NCBI RefSeq assembly: GCF_006227205.1 | Contig: NZ_VCNG01000010.1 | Location: 186,001-250,000 of the forward strand | Source: Pseudomonas sp. ICMP22404 | GTDB lineage: Bacteria; Pseudomonadota; Gammaproteobacteria; Pseudomonadales; Pseudomonadaceae | Reading direction: 5' to 3' | DNA length: 64,000 nt | Part shown: positions 43,186 through 50,574 of the stretch, piece after piece | Layout of the letters: each line of letters begins with the position of its first letter | Position numbering within the stretch: position 1 is the first letter of the stretch | The notes under the pieces: model-generated | Database searches by the model: none | What the model was told of the DNA's origin: nothing | What the model saw: only the letters and a program-made list of their open reading frames with translations | Program-made: the position numbers and the translations under genes

Positions 43186-45087
43186 TCAATTCAATTCGTT
43201 CAGAAACTCAAGCGCCGACCAGAACCCGGCACCATGATCCTTGTGGCCCTGCCACACTTCGGGAATAAAACTCACCTGCGGATACTGCTTGAGCTGCGCC
43301 CAGGTCGCCGGCCAGTCCACGTCCCCGGTCCCCATCAGCACGCCTTCGCCGTTGCTGCCCTTGGCATCGGCCACGTGCAGGTGTGCCGAATGCGGCAGCA
43401 GCAGGGCCAGGGCAGCCTGGAAGTCGAGGCCGAAATGGAAGCAGGCCATTTGCAGGTGCGAGAGATCCAGGCACAGGCGCATGTTCATCGCCTTGGCCTG
43501 TTCGGCCAGCTCCTGGGGCATCATGAAAATGTTCTGGTGACGCTGCCCGCCGAAATGCCAAGGGAACGGTGCCATGTTCTGCGGGATCAACTCGGTGCGA
43601 CCGAAGTCGATCTGGGCGCAGGACTCACGGAAACGCCGATACAGTTCGGCCCGGTGGCTGAGGGGGAAAGGTTCGTCGGCCGAGAAGCCGCCGACGTTTG
43701 CCACGATCAGCAACGAATCGGCCTTGGGGAAGAACTCGGCGATCTGCAACGTCGCATCCACCACCCGCTGCAGGTTGACGATGGAGCGCTGGCGGTAGTC
43801 CAGGTCGTCCGCCGCCAGGTCCAGCAATTCACTGTTCTCGAACAGTTCGGGCGCGTGGACTACCAGACGCGAGCATTCGACGGTACGCAGGTAGGCCTGC
43901 GGCGCCACGCTCAGGTCGCGGTAGGACAGATGGAATTCGAACAGGTCGGGCTTGATCCACTGGTCGTATTGCAGAAAGTCGTGGTAACGCACCGGCACGC
44001 CCCAGAGAATCGGCATGGCGTATTCACGGCGAACCTCCTGCTGTGCGACCAGGTCGCTGTCGAACAGGAAATCGCCCTGGGCAATGGCGCGTCCGGCCGG
44101 CTTACCCAACAAGTCAGCCAACCGATACGGCGGCAGGCCCTGGCCGGGACTCGCAACGCGCAGCATGTCTTGGGAGAACGTTTCGCCAGGTTCGATAGCC
44201 CGGGCCGCAATCACGCTCTTGCCCAGGTTCTCGCGATTGAGCAATTCCCCCTGGCTGGCATGGCGCCCCGGCCCGGTCCACGGCAGGGCTTTCTCGACTT
44301 GGCGGATACCCTCTACCAGTTGCCGAAACTCTTCGGGCTCAAGGCTCGCCAGATGGTCAGGTCCTTCCATACTACGATCCAGGGTGATGTGACGCTCGAT
44401 CAGCTTGGCGCCCAATGCCACGGCGGCGATGCTGATGGCCGTGCCACGCTCATGGCCCGAATATCCCACCAGGTCATGCAACTGGCGCAAACGCGCCAGG
44501 TAACCGAGCTGAATATCGGTTTCCGGAGCCGGGTAGGTACTGTTGCAGTGCAGCAGCGCGAAAGGAACACCCAGGCCCTTGAGTTGTTCGATGGCCCGGA
44601 CAATCTCGTGTTCCAGCGACATGCCGGTGGACAGGACCAACGGTTTGCCCAGCGAAGCGGCCTTGGCGATCAGGTACGGGTTGCACAGGTCGGCGGAGGC
44701 GATTTTCAGCGCCGGAACGTCAAAGCCGGCCAGCACATCGACACTCGGCTCGTCCCAGGGCGTGCAGATGTAGCTGATGCCCTTCTGCGCGCAGTACTCG
44801 CGGATCAGCCGATGCTCATCCACACTCAGCTCGACTTTATCCAGCAGGTCCTGGATATATTCCACGCCCAGGTCTTCGGCCCGGGAGCCGTCGGCCTTGG
44901 TACGGTACAGCGCCTCGCGATTGCGCAGCTGGAACTTCACGCAGTCGGCACCCGCCTCGATGGACGCATCCACCAGTTGCCGGGCCAGCTCCACCGAGCC
45001 GTTGTGGTTGTTGCCCACTTCCGCGATGACAAATGTATGTTGCTCACCGATGGTCACGCCATCGATGCTGAAGATCGGCTTGCTCAT
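43186..45087 (-). CDS. NeuB-like sialic acid synthase fused to SAF domain and a xylose-isomerase-like TIM barrel
   Basis: A 633-residue fusion from ATG 45087, overlapping the kinase stop by 4 bases. Residues 1-265 form the NeuB barrel that condenses PEP with an aldose (FVIAEVGNNHNG at 19-30; CNSTYPAP at 181-188; ERHITLDRSMEGPDH at 231-245). Residues about 287-347 form the SAF/antifreeze-like domain (KSVIAARAIEPGETF). Residues about 358-633 form an AP-endonuclease-2/xylose-isomerase-like barrel with metal-ligand-type motifs LCLDLSHL, HLHVADAKG and PEVWQGH. Plain NeuB proteins are about 350 residues. The barrel may be a sugar isomerase or epimerase feeding the synthase. No CMP-sugar synthetase is visible. 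Confidence 0.87.
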   Translation of the reverse strand: MSKPIFSIDGVTIGEQHTFVIAEVGNNHNGSVELARQLVDASIEAGADCVKFQLRNREALYRTKADGSRAEDLGVEYIQDLLDKVELSVDEHRLIREYCAQKGISYICTPWDEPSVDVLAGFDVPALKIASADLCNPYLIAKAASLGKPLVLSTGMSLEHEIVRAIEQLKGLGVPFALLHCNSTYPAPETDIQLGYLARLRQLHDLVGYSGHERGTAISIAAVALGAKLIERHITLDRSMEGPDHLASLEPEEFRQLVEGIRQVEKALPWTGPGRHASQGELLNRENLGKSVIAARAIEPGETFSQDMLRVASPGQGLPPYRLADLLGKPAGRAIAQGDFLFDSDLVAQQEVRREYAMPILWGVPVRYHDFLQYDQWIKPDLFEFHLSYRDLSVAPQAYLRTVECSRLVVHAPELFENSELLDLAADDLDYRQRSIVNLQRVVDATLQIAEFFPKADSLLIVANVGGFSADEPFPLSHRAELYRRFRESCAQIDFGRTELIPQNMAPFPWHFGGQRHQNIFMMPQELAEQAKAMNMRLCLDLSHLQMACFHFGLDFQAALALLLPHSAHLHVADAKGSNGEGVLMGTGDVDWPATWAQLKQYPQVSFIPEVWQGHKDHGAGFWSALEFLNELN

Positions 45088-46451
45088 TGAATTTTGGTCC
45101 GCCAGGAGGTGACACCGCTGGATTCGAAACGGAAATCGGTGGTTCGGCAGCCAAGCGCTCTGACCTTCTCGGTCACGGCCTGGCGGTGCTGGGGTTGGAC
45201 GAAGAACAGGAAGAAACCGCCGCCACCGGCGCCCAGCAACTTGCCCCCCAAGGCGCCCGCTTCCACGGCGCACTCGTAGATCTGATCAAGCACACTGTCG
45301 CTGACCGCCTGGGAGAACTGTTTCTTGAGCATCCAGCCCTCATGCAGGCAACGGCCGAAATCATGCAGCTCGCCACGAATCAGGTGATGGTGCATGCGTC
45401 GGCATAACGACACGCTTTCGGTCAGCAAAAGGCTTTGCTCACCCTTGCTGCTCATTTCCGCGCGCTGTTGCACATGGAGCTTGCCGGAGTCGTGGGAAAT
45501 GCGGGTATCGCAAAGCACCAGGCATTCTTCCAGCTCGTTGCAGATCGAATCCTCGAGACGGATCGGGTGAACCAGGTTGCGCCCCTCGCGAAACTCGATC
45601 AGGTTGAAGCCACCGAACGCCGAAGCGTACTGGTCCTGCCAGCCACCGGCGATGCCGAAGCACAGGCGCTCGGCCTGGAAGGCCAGTTCTGCCACTTCAT
45701 AGGTGGTCCAACGATCACGACGCAATTCGTTGAACGCTGCGATCACCGCCGTGGCGACCGCCGATGAGCCGCCCAGGCCCGAGCCCACCGGGAAATCGGA
45801 ACGCATGTACAGGTCCAGCCCATAGTTGGGTTGGATCACCGACACGATGGTTGCCAGCAGGCCCTTGTCGGCATGCTCCAGCAACTCATCCAGGGAATCA
45901 TAGGATTCGCGGGTTCCCAGGTCCTCGGAAAAGATCCGAATGACGCTGTCGGTCCGCGGAATCAACGTGGCGTGGGAGTACAGCCCGACGGTGCAACTGA
46001 GCACCGCCGCCGGGTTTTCCACGAAATAATAGGTCAGGTCCGAACCACCACCGCTGAAACTCATCCGCACTGGCGCCCTTGCCCGGGCCAGCACCGGCAC
46101 TTCCTGGTTGGCGGCCAGCCGTGCGGGGGTGACGACGTCCACCAGGCAACCGGCCTCGTCCACCACCGGAATCGCGTTGTAGCTCAGGTCGAAGATCTTG
46201 AGCATTTCTTCGCGCGAAGCACCGACCTTGACCGAACGGTATGCGGTGTTCATGCACTCGGTGACCGGCACGCTCGTTTCTCCGCCCTGGAGCAGATAAC
46301 GACGCAGGTCACCGTTGGTCAACACGCCTTCCAGGTGCCAATGCTCGTTGACCACGAAGACGATTTGCAGATCGCCTGTCTCGATGCACTCCACGGCGTC
46401 GAGAATGGTCTGGTTCATGTAGACGGTTTGTGTTCTGGCCAGTTGGTTCAT
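45084..46451 (-). CDS. CBS-domain pair fused to GHMP sugar kinase (HddA-like)
   Basis: A 455-residue protein. Residues about 5-120 form two CBS motifs (IVFVVNEHWHLEGVLTNGDL; AIPVVDEAGCLVDVVTPA). Residues about 122-455 form a GHMP kinase: motif 1 APVRMSFSGGGSDL, motif 2 DFPVGSGLGGSSAVAT, motif 3 KLLGAGGGGFFLFF. The kinase resembles D-glycero-D-manno-heptose-7-phosphate kinase. CBS pairs of this kind are usually fused to sugar-nucleotidyltransferases (as in Campylobacter PtmE); here the nucleotidyltransferase is a separate gene directly before. It overlaps both neighbours by ATGA, so translation is tightly coupled. Confidence 0.87.
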   Translation of the reverse strand: MNQLARTQTVYMNQTILDAVECIETGDLQIVFVVNEHWHLEGVLTNGDLRRYLLQGGETSVPVTECMNTAYRSVKVGASREEMLKIFDLSYNAIPVVDEAGCLVDVVTPARLAANQEVPVLARARAPVRMSFSGGGSDLTYYFVENPAAVLSCTVGLYSHATLIPRTDSVIRIFSEDLGTRESYDSLDELLEHADKGLLATIVSVIQPNYGLDLYMRSDFPVGSGLGGSSAVATAVIAAFNELRRDRWTTYEVAELAFQAERLCFGIAGGWQDQYASAFGGFNLIEFREGRNLVHPIRLEDSICNELEECLVLCDTRISHDSGKLHVQQRAEMSSKGEQSLLLTESVSLCRRMHHHLIRGELHDFGRCLHEGWMLKKQFSQAVSDSVLDQIYECAVEAGALGGKLLGAGGGGFFLFFVQPQHRQAVTEKVRALGCRTTDFRFESSGVTSWRTKIQ

Positions 46452-47143
46452 GGCTGGATGGCCTCCTCGAACCCCGACTTGAAGGCACTCAAGGCGTCGG
46501 GTGTTCCGATATCGATGAAGGGTCCGCTATAGGCGCAGACCTTGAGCGAGCGGCGCCGAATCAGCATCGGCAGGATGTCCTGTTCCATCGAGCAGGGCTG
46601 GACGACGCAGTGTTGCAAGGCGTCGGCCGTGAATGCATAGACGCCGGCATTGACCATACCCGGTCCGGATAAGCCCTTTTCCTTGAGCGCCAGCAGTTGC
46701 AGGTCTTCGGCACATTCCAGGCTGCCGTAGCGAGAGCGGTCGTCAACCTCCACCCCCACCAGCACATCGCCCGGGGCGGTCATGGCCAGTCGATAGGCTC
46801 CACGGTCGAGCCAGGTGTCGGCATTGAGCACCAGGAAGCGCCCTTCGGGAGGCATCTGCCGCAAGGCATGCAGGATGGCCCCGCCTGTGCCCATGGGCTG
46901 TTCCTCAACCACTATCTGCAGATCCAGGCCGGTTTCGGCCATCAGGGACGGCAGCAGTTCGGCCAATTGATCAGCCCGGTAGTGCGCACACAATACGGCC
47001 TGGGTCATGCCGGCCTGCTTCAGCTCCGCCAGCACCAACGCCAGGAACGGCCGGCCGTGGATATCCACCACGGCTTTCTGCGAGCCCTGGAGCACGGCAC
47101 TCAGGCGAGTGCCGAAACCACCACACAGGACGTAGGCGCGCAT
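46448..47143 (-). CDS. Sugar-1-phosphate nucleotidyltransferase (HddC/RmlA-like)
   Basis: A 231-residue GT-A-fold nucleotidyltransferase. The N-terminal signature is LCGGFGTRLSAVLQGSQKAV (residues 6-25), with LVLNADTWL for the metal-binding Asp and MVNAGVYAF later. It resembles heptose-1-phosphate guanylyltransferase HddC. It overlaps rfbH by one base and the CBS-kinase by four. With the kinase it would convert a sugar (kinase) and its 1-phosphate (this enzyme) to an NDP-sugar. The nucleotide used cannot be told from the sequence. Confidence 0.86.
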   Translation of the reverse strand: MRAYVLCGGFGTRLSAVLQGSQKAVVDIHGRPFLALVLAELKQAGMTQAVLCAHYRADQLAELLPSLMAETGLDLQIVVEEQPMGTGGAILHALRQMPPEGRFLVLNADTWLDRGAYRLAMTAPGDVLVGVEVDDRSRYGSLECAEDLQLLALKEKGLSGPGMVNAGVYAFTADALQHCVVQPCSMEQDILPMLIRRRSLKVCAYSGPFIDIGTPDALSAFKSGFEEAIQP

Positions 47144-48462
47144 CAGCGATCCAGCCCGAAGAAATGTTCCAGGCAGCGGGCCGCATGACCCAGGTGCTCT
47201 TCGCCCAGTCCCGGCCAGACGCCGATCCAGAAGGTGTCGTTCATGATTTTGTCGGTCACCGTCAACTCGCCGCTGATGCGGAAGTTACGGCCCAGCATGT
47301 AAGGCTGGCGCACCAGGTTGCCGGCGAACAACAACCGCGTGCCGACGTTCTGGCTGTCCAGATAGCGCAACAGCTCGACGCGCTTGATGCCGCAGCCGTC
47401 GCGCAGGGTCACGGGAAAGCCAAACCACGAAGGGTCGCTGTCCGGGGTGGCCTCGGGCAGGATGAGGAAATCGCTGCAATTGGCCAGACGCTCGCTGAGC
47501 CAGCGGAAATTACGCTTGCGCGCGGCCGTGAAATCCTCCACACGATCCATCTGTGCCAGGGCACAGGCGGCCTGCATGTCGGTGATCTTCAGGTTATAGC
47601 CCAGGTGCGAATAGGTGTACTTGTGATCATAGCCTTCCGGCAGCTCGCCCATCTGCTTGCAGAAACGCTGCTTGCAGGTGTTGTCCTGGCCGGGCTCGCA
47701 ATAGCAGTCGCGGCCCCAGTCGCGAAACGATTCCATGATGCGCTTGAGCAGCGGGCTGTCGGTGAACACCGCGCCGCCCTCGCCCATGGTGATATGGTGC
47801 GCCGGGTAAAAGCTCAAGGTACCGATGTCGCCGAAGGTACCGACCATCCGCCCCTTGTAGGTCGAACCCAGGGCATCGCAGCAATCTTCGATCAGCCACA
47901 GTTTGTATTTGTCGCAAAGCGCCCGCACCACACCCAGGTCATAGGGGTTGCCCAACGTATGGGCCAGCATGATGGCCTTGGTCTTCGGTCCGATGGCCGC
48001 TTCGATCTTGGCCGGGTCGATATTGTACGTACCCAGTTCGACATCGACGAACACCGGTACCGCGCCAAACTGCAGGATCGGGTTGACGGTGGTCGGAAAG
48101 CCGGCAGCAACACCAATCACTTCATCGCCGGGCTTGATCGCGCGGTCTCCCAGGCGTGGGGAGGTCAAGGCGGAAAAGGCCAGCAGATTGGCCGATGAGC
48201 CCGAATTGGTGGTCAGCACGCAACGACGTCCCAGGTATTGGGCCAGGCGTTTTTCGAAGGCCTCGTTGAACCGGCCGGTGGTCAACCAACCGTCCAGCAC
48301 CGCCTCGGTCATCGACTGCAATTCCGCGGCACCAATGACCTTGCCGGCCGGCGGCACGCTGCTCTGCCCAGCCACGAACACCTGCGGGGCGAGCGCCGAC
48401 TGCGCATAGCGCCCCACCAGCTCGACAATTTGTTGGCGCAACTGCGTAGTACTTTCACTCAT
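47143..48462 (-). CDS. rfbH: CDP-6-deoxy-L-threo-D-glycero-4-hexulose 3-dehydrase RfbH (DdhC/AscC, E1)
   Basis: A 439-residue PMP-dependent dehydrase that removes the C3 hydroxyl from CDP-4-keto-6-deoxyglucose. The usual PLP lysine is replaced by His in SFYPAHHITMGEGG (H222), as in known E1. The [2Fe-2S] pattern C-x57-C-x-C-x7-C is complete: C195, C253, C255, C263. Function needs a partner reductase (DdhD/RfbI, E3), which is not in this window. It overlaps rfbG by 8 bases and the next gene by 1. Confidence 0.95.
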   Translation of the reverse strand: MSESTTQLRQQIVELVGRYAQSALAPQVFVAGQSSVPPAGKVIGAAELQSMTEAVLDGWLTTGRFNEAFEKRLAQYLGRRCVLTTNSGSSANLLAFSALTSPRLGDRAIKPGDEVIGVAAGFPTTVNPILQFGAVPVFVDVELGTYNIDPAKIEAAIGPKTKAIMLAHTLGNPYDLGVVRALCDKYKLWLIEDCCDALGSTYKGRMVGTFGDIGTLSFYPAHHITMGEGGAVFTDSPLLKRIMESFRDWGRDCYCEPGQDNTCKQRFCKQMGELPEGYDHKYTYSHLGYNLKITDMQAACALAQMDRVEDFTAARKRNFRWLSERLANCSDFLILPEATPDSDPSWFGFPVTLRDGCGIKRVELLRYLDSQNVGTRLLFAGNLVRQPYMLGRNFRISGELTVTDKIMNDTFWIGVWPGLGEEHLGHAARCLEHFFGLDR

Positions 48463-49528
48463 GGGTATCGCCTTGATAGTCCGCGATCTGCTTGCGGGTA
48501 AAGGAGTGCATGTCCTGGCCGTTCTGCCAGGCCAAGTGCCAGGCCAGCGTGCGCTCGAGACTGGTCGCCAGGGACCAGCGCGGCATCCAGCCGAGCTCTT
48601 CGCGTGCCTTGCTGGAATCGAGTGCCAGCAAGCCGGCCTCGTGGGGTTGTGCCAATGGATCGACTGTCCAGCGCACCGGCGTCGGCCATTGCCCGGCGAG
48701 CAGGCCGACGATGGTTTCGACTGTCGCGACGTTGTCGCTCTGCGGACCGAAGTTCCAGGCGCCGACGTGACGCTCAGCGTCCTCCACCAGCGCCCTGGCC
48801 AGCATCAGGTAACCCATCAGCGGCTCGAGGGCGTGTTGCCAGGGACGAGTTGCCTGTGGATAACGCAGCACCACTTCCTCATCGTTCTGCCAGGCGCGAA
48901 AAATATCCGGCACCAGCCGCTCCGGCGACCAGTCACCACCGCCGATGACATTGCCGGCCCGAGCCGTCGCCAGCGCGATGCCGGCATCCTGCAGGAACGA
49001 ATTGCGATAAGAGGCACATAGCAATTCAACGCACGCCTTGCTGTTGCTGTAGGGGTCGAAGCCGCCCAAGGCGTCGTATTCGCGATAGGGCAAGACCCAC
49101 TCGCGGTTTTCGTAGCATTTATCAGTGGTGACCACGACCACCGCCCGTACACTTGGGCAATGACGAACGGCTTCAAGCAGATTGACTGTGCCCATGACGT
49201 TGGTGGCATAGGTCTGGACGGGATTGCGATAGGCCTCGCGAACCAGGGGTTGCGCAGCGAGATGCATGACCACGTCCGGCTGGAATGCCCCAAGTGCCGA
49301 GGACAGCGCGGCGCCGTCGCAGATGTCGGCCAGATCACCGGGGATCACCGCATCCACGCCTGCGACGGACCATAAGGCAGGTGTGGTTTCAGCGGGCAAC
49401 GCATAGCCGCGGACCTCAGCCCCCAACTGGCGCAGCCACAGTGCCAGCCAGCCCCCCTTGAAGCCCGTATGGCCGGTCAGGAAGACCTTTTTACCCATCC
49501 AGAATGCGTTCAAGTCCAGAGTTTCCAT
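48455..49528 (-). CDS. rfbG: CDP-glucose 4,6-dehydratase RfbG (DdhB)
   Basis: A 357-residue extended SDR that makes CDP-4-keto-6-deoxyglucose. NAD-binding motif TGHTGFKGGWL is at about residues 18-28. VVVTTDKCYENREW and the catalytic YSNSK follow, then ARAGNVIGGGDW and TRPWQHALEPL, which are typical of the CDP-glucose enzyme. The start METLDLNAFW agrees with the NAFWxGK opening of the family and overlaps rfbF by 19 bases. Confidence 0.95.
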   Translation of the reverse strand: METLDLNAFWMGKKVFLTGHTGFKGGWLALWLRQLGAEVRGYALPAETTPALWSVAGVDAVIPGDLADICDGAALSSALGAFQPDVVMHLAAQPLVREAYRNPVQTYATNVMGTVNLLEAVRHCPSVRAVVVVTTDKCYENREWVLPYREYDALGGFDPYSNSKACVELLCASYRNSFLQDAGIALATARAGNVIGGGDWSPERLVPDIFRAWQNDEEVVLRYPQATRPWQHALEPLMGYLMLARALVEDAERHVGAWNFGPQSDNVATVETIVGLLAGQWPTPVRWTVDPLAQPHEAGLLALDSSKAREELGWMPRWSLATSLERTLAWHLAWQNGQDMHSFTRKQIADYQGDTHE

Positions 49529-50280
49529 TCGGCCTGGCCGCTGTTCCAGCGTTCCTCAAGGAAGACGCGGTCGCGCAACGTGTCCATCGGCTGCCAGAAA
49601 CCACGGTGCAGATGACTCATCAACTGCCCCTGTCGCGCGAGGTTGCGCATCGGCTCGTATTCCCAGGTGGTGGTGTCGTCTTCAATGCCATCGAGCGCAG
49701 CAGGCTCCAGTACGAAAAAGCCGCCATTGATCCAACCACCATCGCCCTGGGGCTTTTCCTGGAATCCCCTGACGCATGCACCTTCGAGCTCCATCGCGCC
49801 AAAGCGGCCGGGTGGCTGGACGGTGGTGACCGTAGCCAGTTTGCCGTGCTGTTGGTGGAACTCGATCAGCTCGCGGATGTTGACGTCGGAAACGCCGTCG
49901 CCATAGGTGAAGCAGAACGTCTCGTCGCCCAGATAGTCGCGCACGCGCTTGAGACGGCCGCCAGTACCCGTAACCTCGCCGGTATCCACCAGGGTGACAC
50001 GCCAGGGTTCAGCCTTGCCCTGATGGATGTGCATGCTGTTCTTGGCCATGTCGAACGTCACGTCCGACATGTGCAGGAAGTAGTTGGCGAAATACTCCTT
50101 GATGACGTAACCCTTGTAGCCCAGGCAGACCACGAAGTCGTTGATGCCGTAGTGAGAGTAGATTTTCATGATGTGCCAGATGATTGGCTTGCCACCAATC
50201 TCAATCATCGGCTTGGGCTTGAGATGCGACTCCTCGCTGATGCGAGTGCCCAGTCCTCCAGCCAGAATTACTGCCTTCAT
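49510..50280 (-). CDS. rfbF: Glucose-1-phosphate cytidylyltransferase RfbF (DdhA)
   Basis: A 256-residue enzyme making CDP-glucose from CTP and glucose-1-phosphate. The signature is AVILAGGLGTRISEESHLKP with KPMIEIGGKP. Later motifs are FTYGDGVSDV and WINGGFFVLEP. I chose ATG 50280, since MKAVILAGG is the family start. It is the first gene of the sugar operon, about 100 bases after a near-consensus sigma54 promoter. Confidence 0.95.
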   Translation of the reverse strand: MKAVILAGGLGTRISEESHLKPKPMIEIGGKPIIWHIMKIYSHYGINDFVVCLGYKGYVIKEYFANYFLHMSDVTFDMAKNSMHIHQGKAEPWRVTLVDTGEVTGTGGRLKRVRDYLGDETFCFTYGDGVSDVNIRELIEFHQQHGKLATVTTVQPPGRFGAMELEGACVRGFQEKPQGDGGWINGGFFVLEPAALDGIEDDTTTWEYEPMRNLARQGQLMSHLHRGFWQPMDTLRDRVFLEERWNSGQAEWKLWT

Positions 50281-50378
50281 ATGTCTCTCTCTCATCAGCG
50301 TCAAAGACGCTCCACTACTCACAAGAGACGCCAATTATTCGGCGTCCCTGCCGGTAATACAGGCGCTGATAACTGAGA

Positions 50379-50395
50379 AAGCAATTATGGTGCCA
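50379..50395 (-). promoter_or_regulatory. Sigma54 promoter of the rfbF sugar operon
   Basis: The minus strand reads TGGCACCATAATTGCTT. TGGCAC and TTGCT are exact and the spacing is GG-N10-GC, as good as the fliE and fleS sites. It lies about 100 bases before rfbF, inside an otherwise non-coding 294-base gap. Confidence 0.8.
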
Positions 50396-50477
50396 CTGGC
50401 TGGAGGCCCAATATTACGGGGCCTTGAGGCAAGAAAGGGAATTCAGGGAGGGAAGAAAAAAAGAAGATTGACTGCTT

Positions 50478-50546
50478 TCACGAGCAGGCTCGCTCCCACA
50501 GGGGCACAGTAGAACCCTGTGGGAGCGAGCCTGCTCGCGATGGCGG
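50478..50546. repeat. REP pair between the 973-aa glycosyltransferase and rfbF
   Basis: TCACGAGCAGGCTCGCTCCCACAGGG at 50478-50503 is followed by its inverted copy CCCTGTGGGAGCGAGCCTGC... at 50515-50546. The arrangement is outward relative to the pairs at 7958 and 13596. It lies between the stop of the glycosyltransferase and the rfbF promoter. Confidence 0.9.
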
Positions 50547-50574
50547 TGATTCAGCCGGCCGTAGAACCGATGCC

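Noticed and set aside
43234..45090. 618-codon plus-strand open frame opposite the NeuB fusion
   Set aside because: It mirrors the third-position GC bias of the real gene; the minus-strand frame has clear catalytic motifs.
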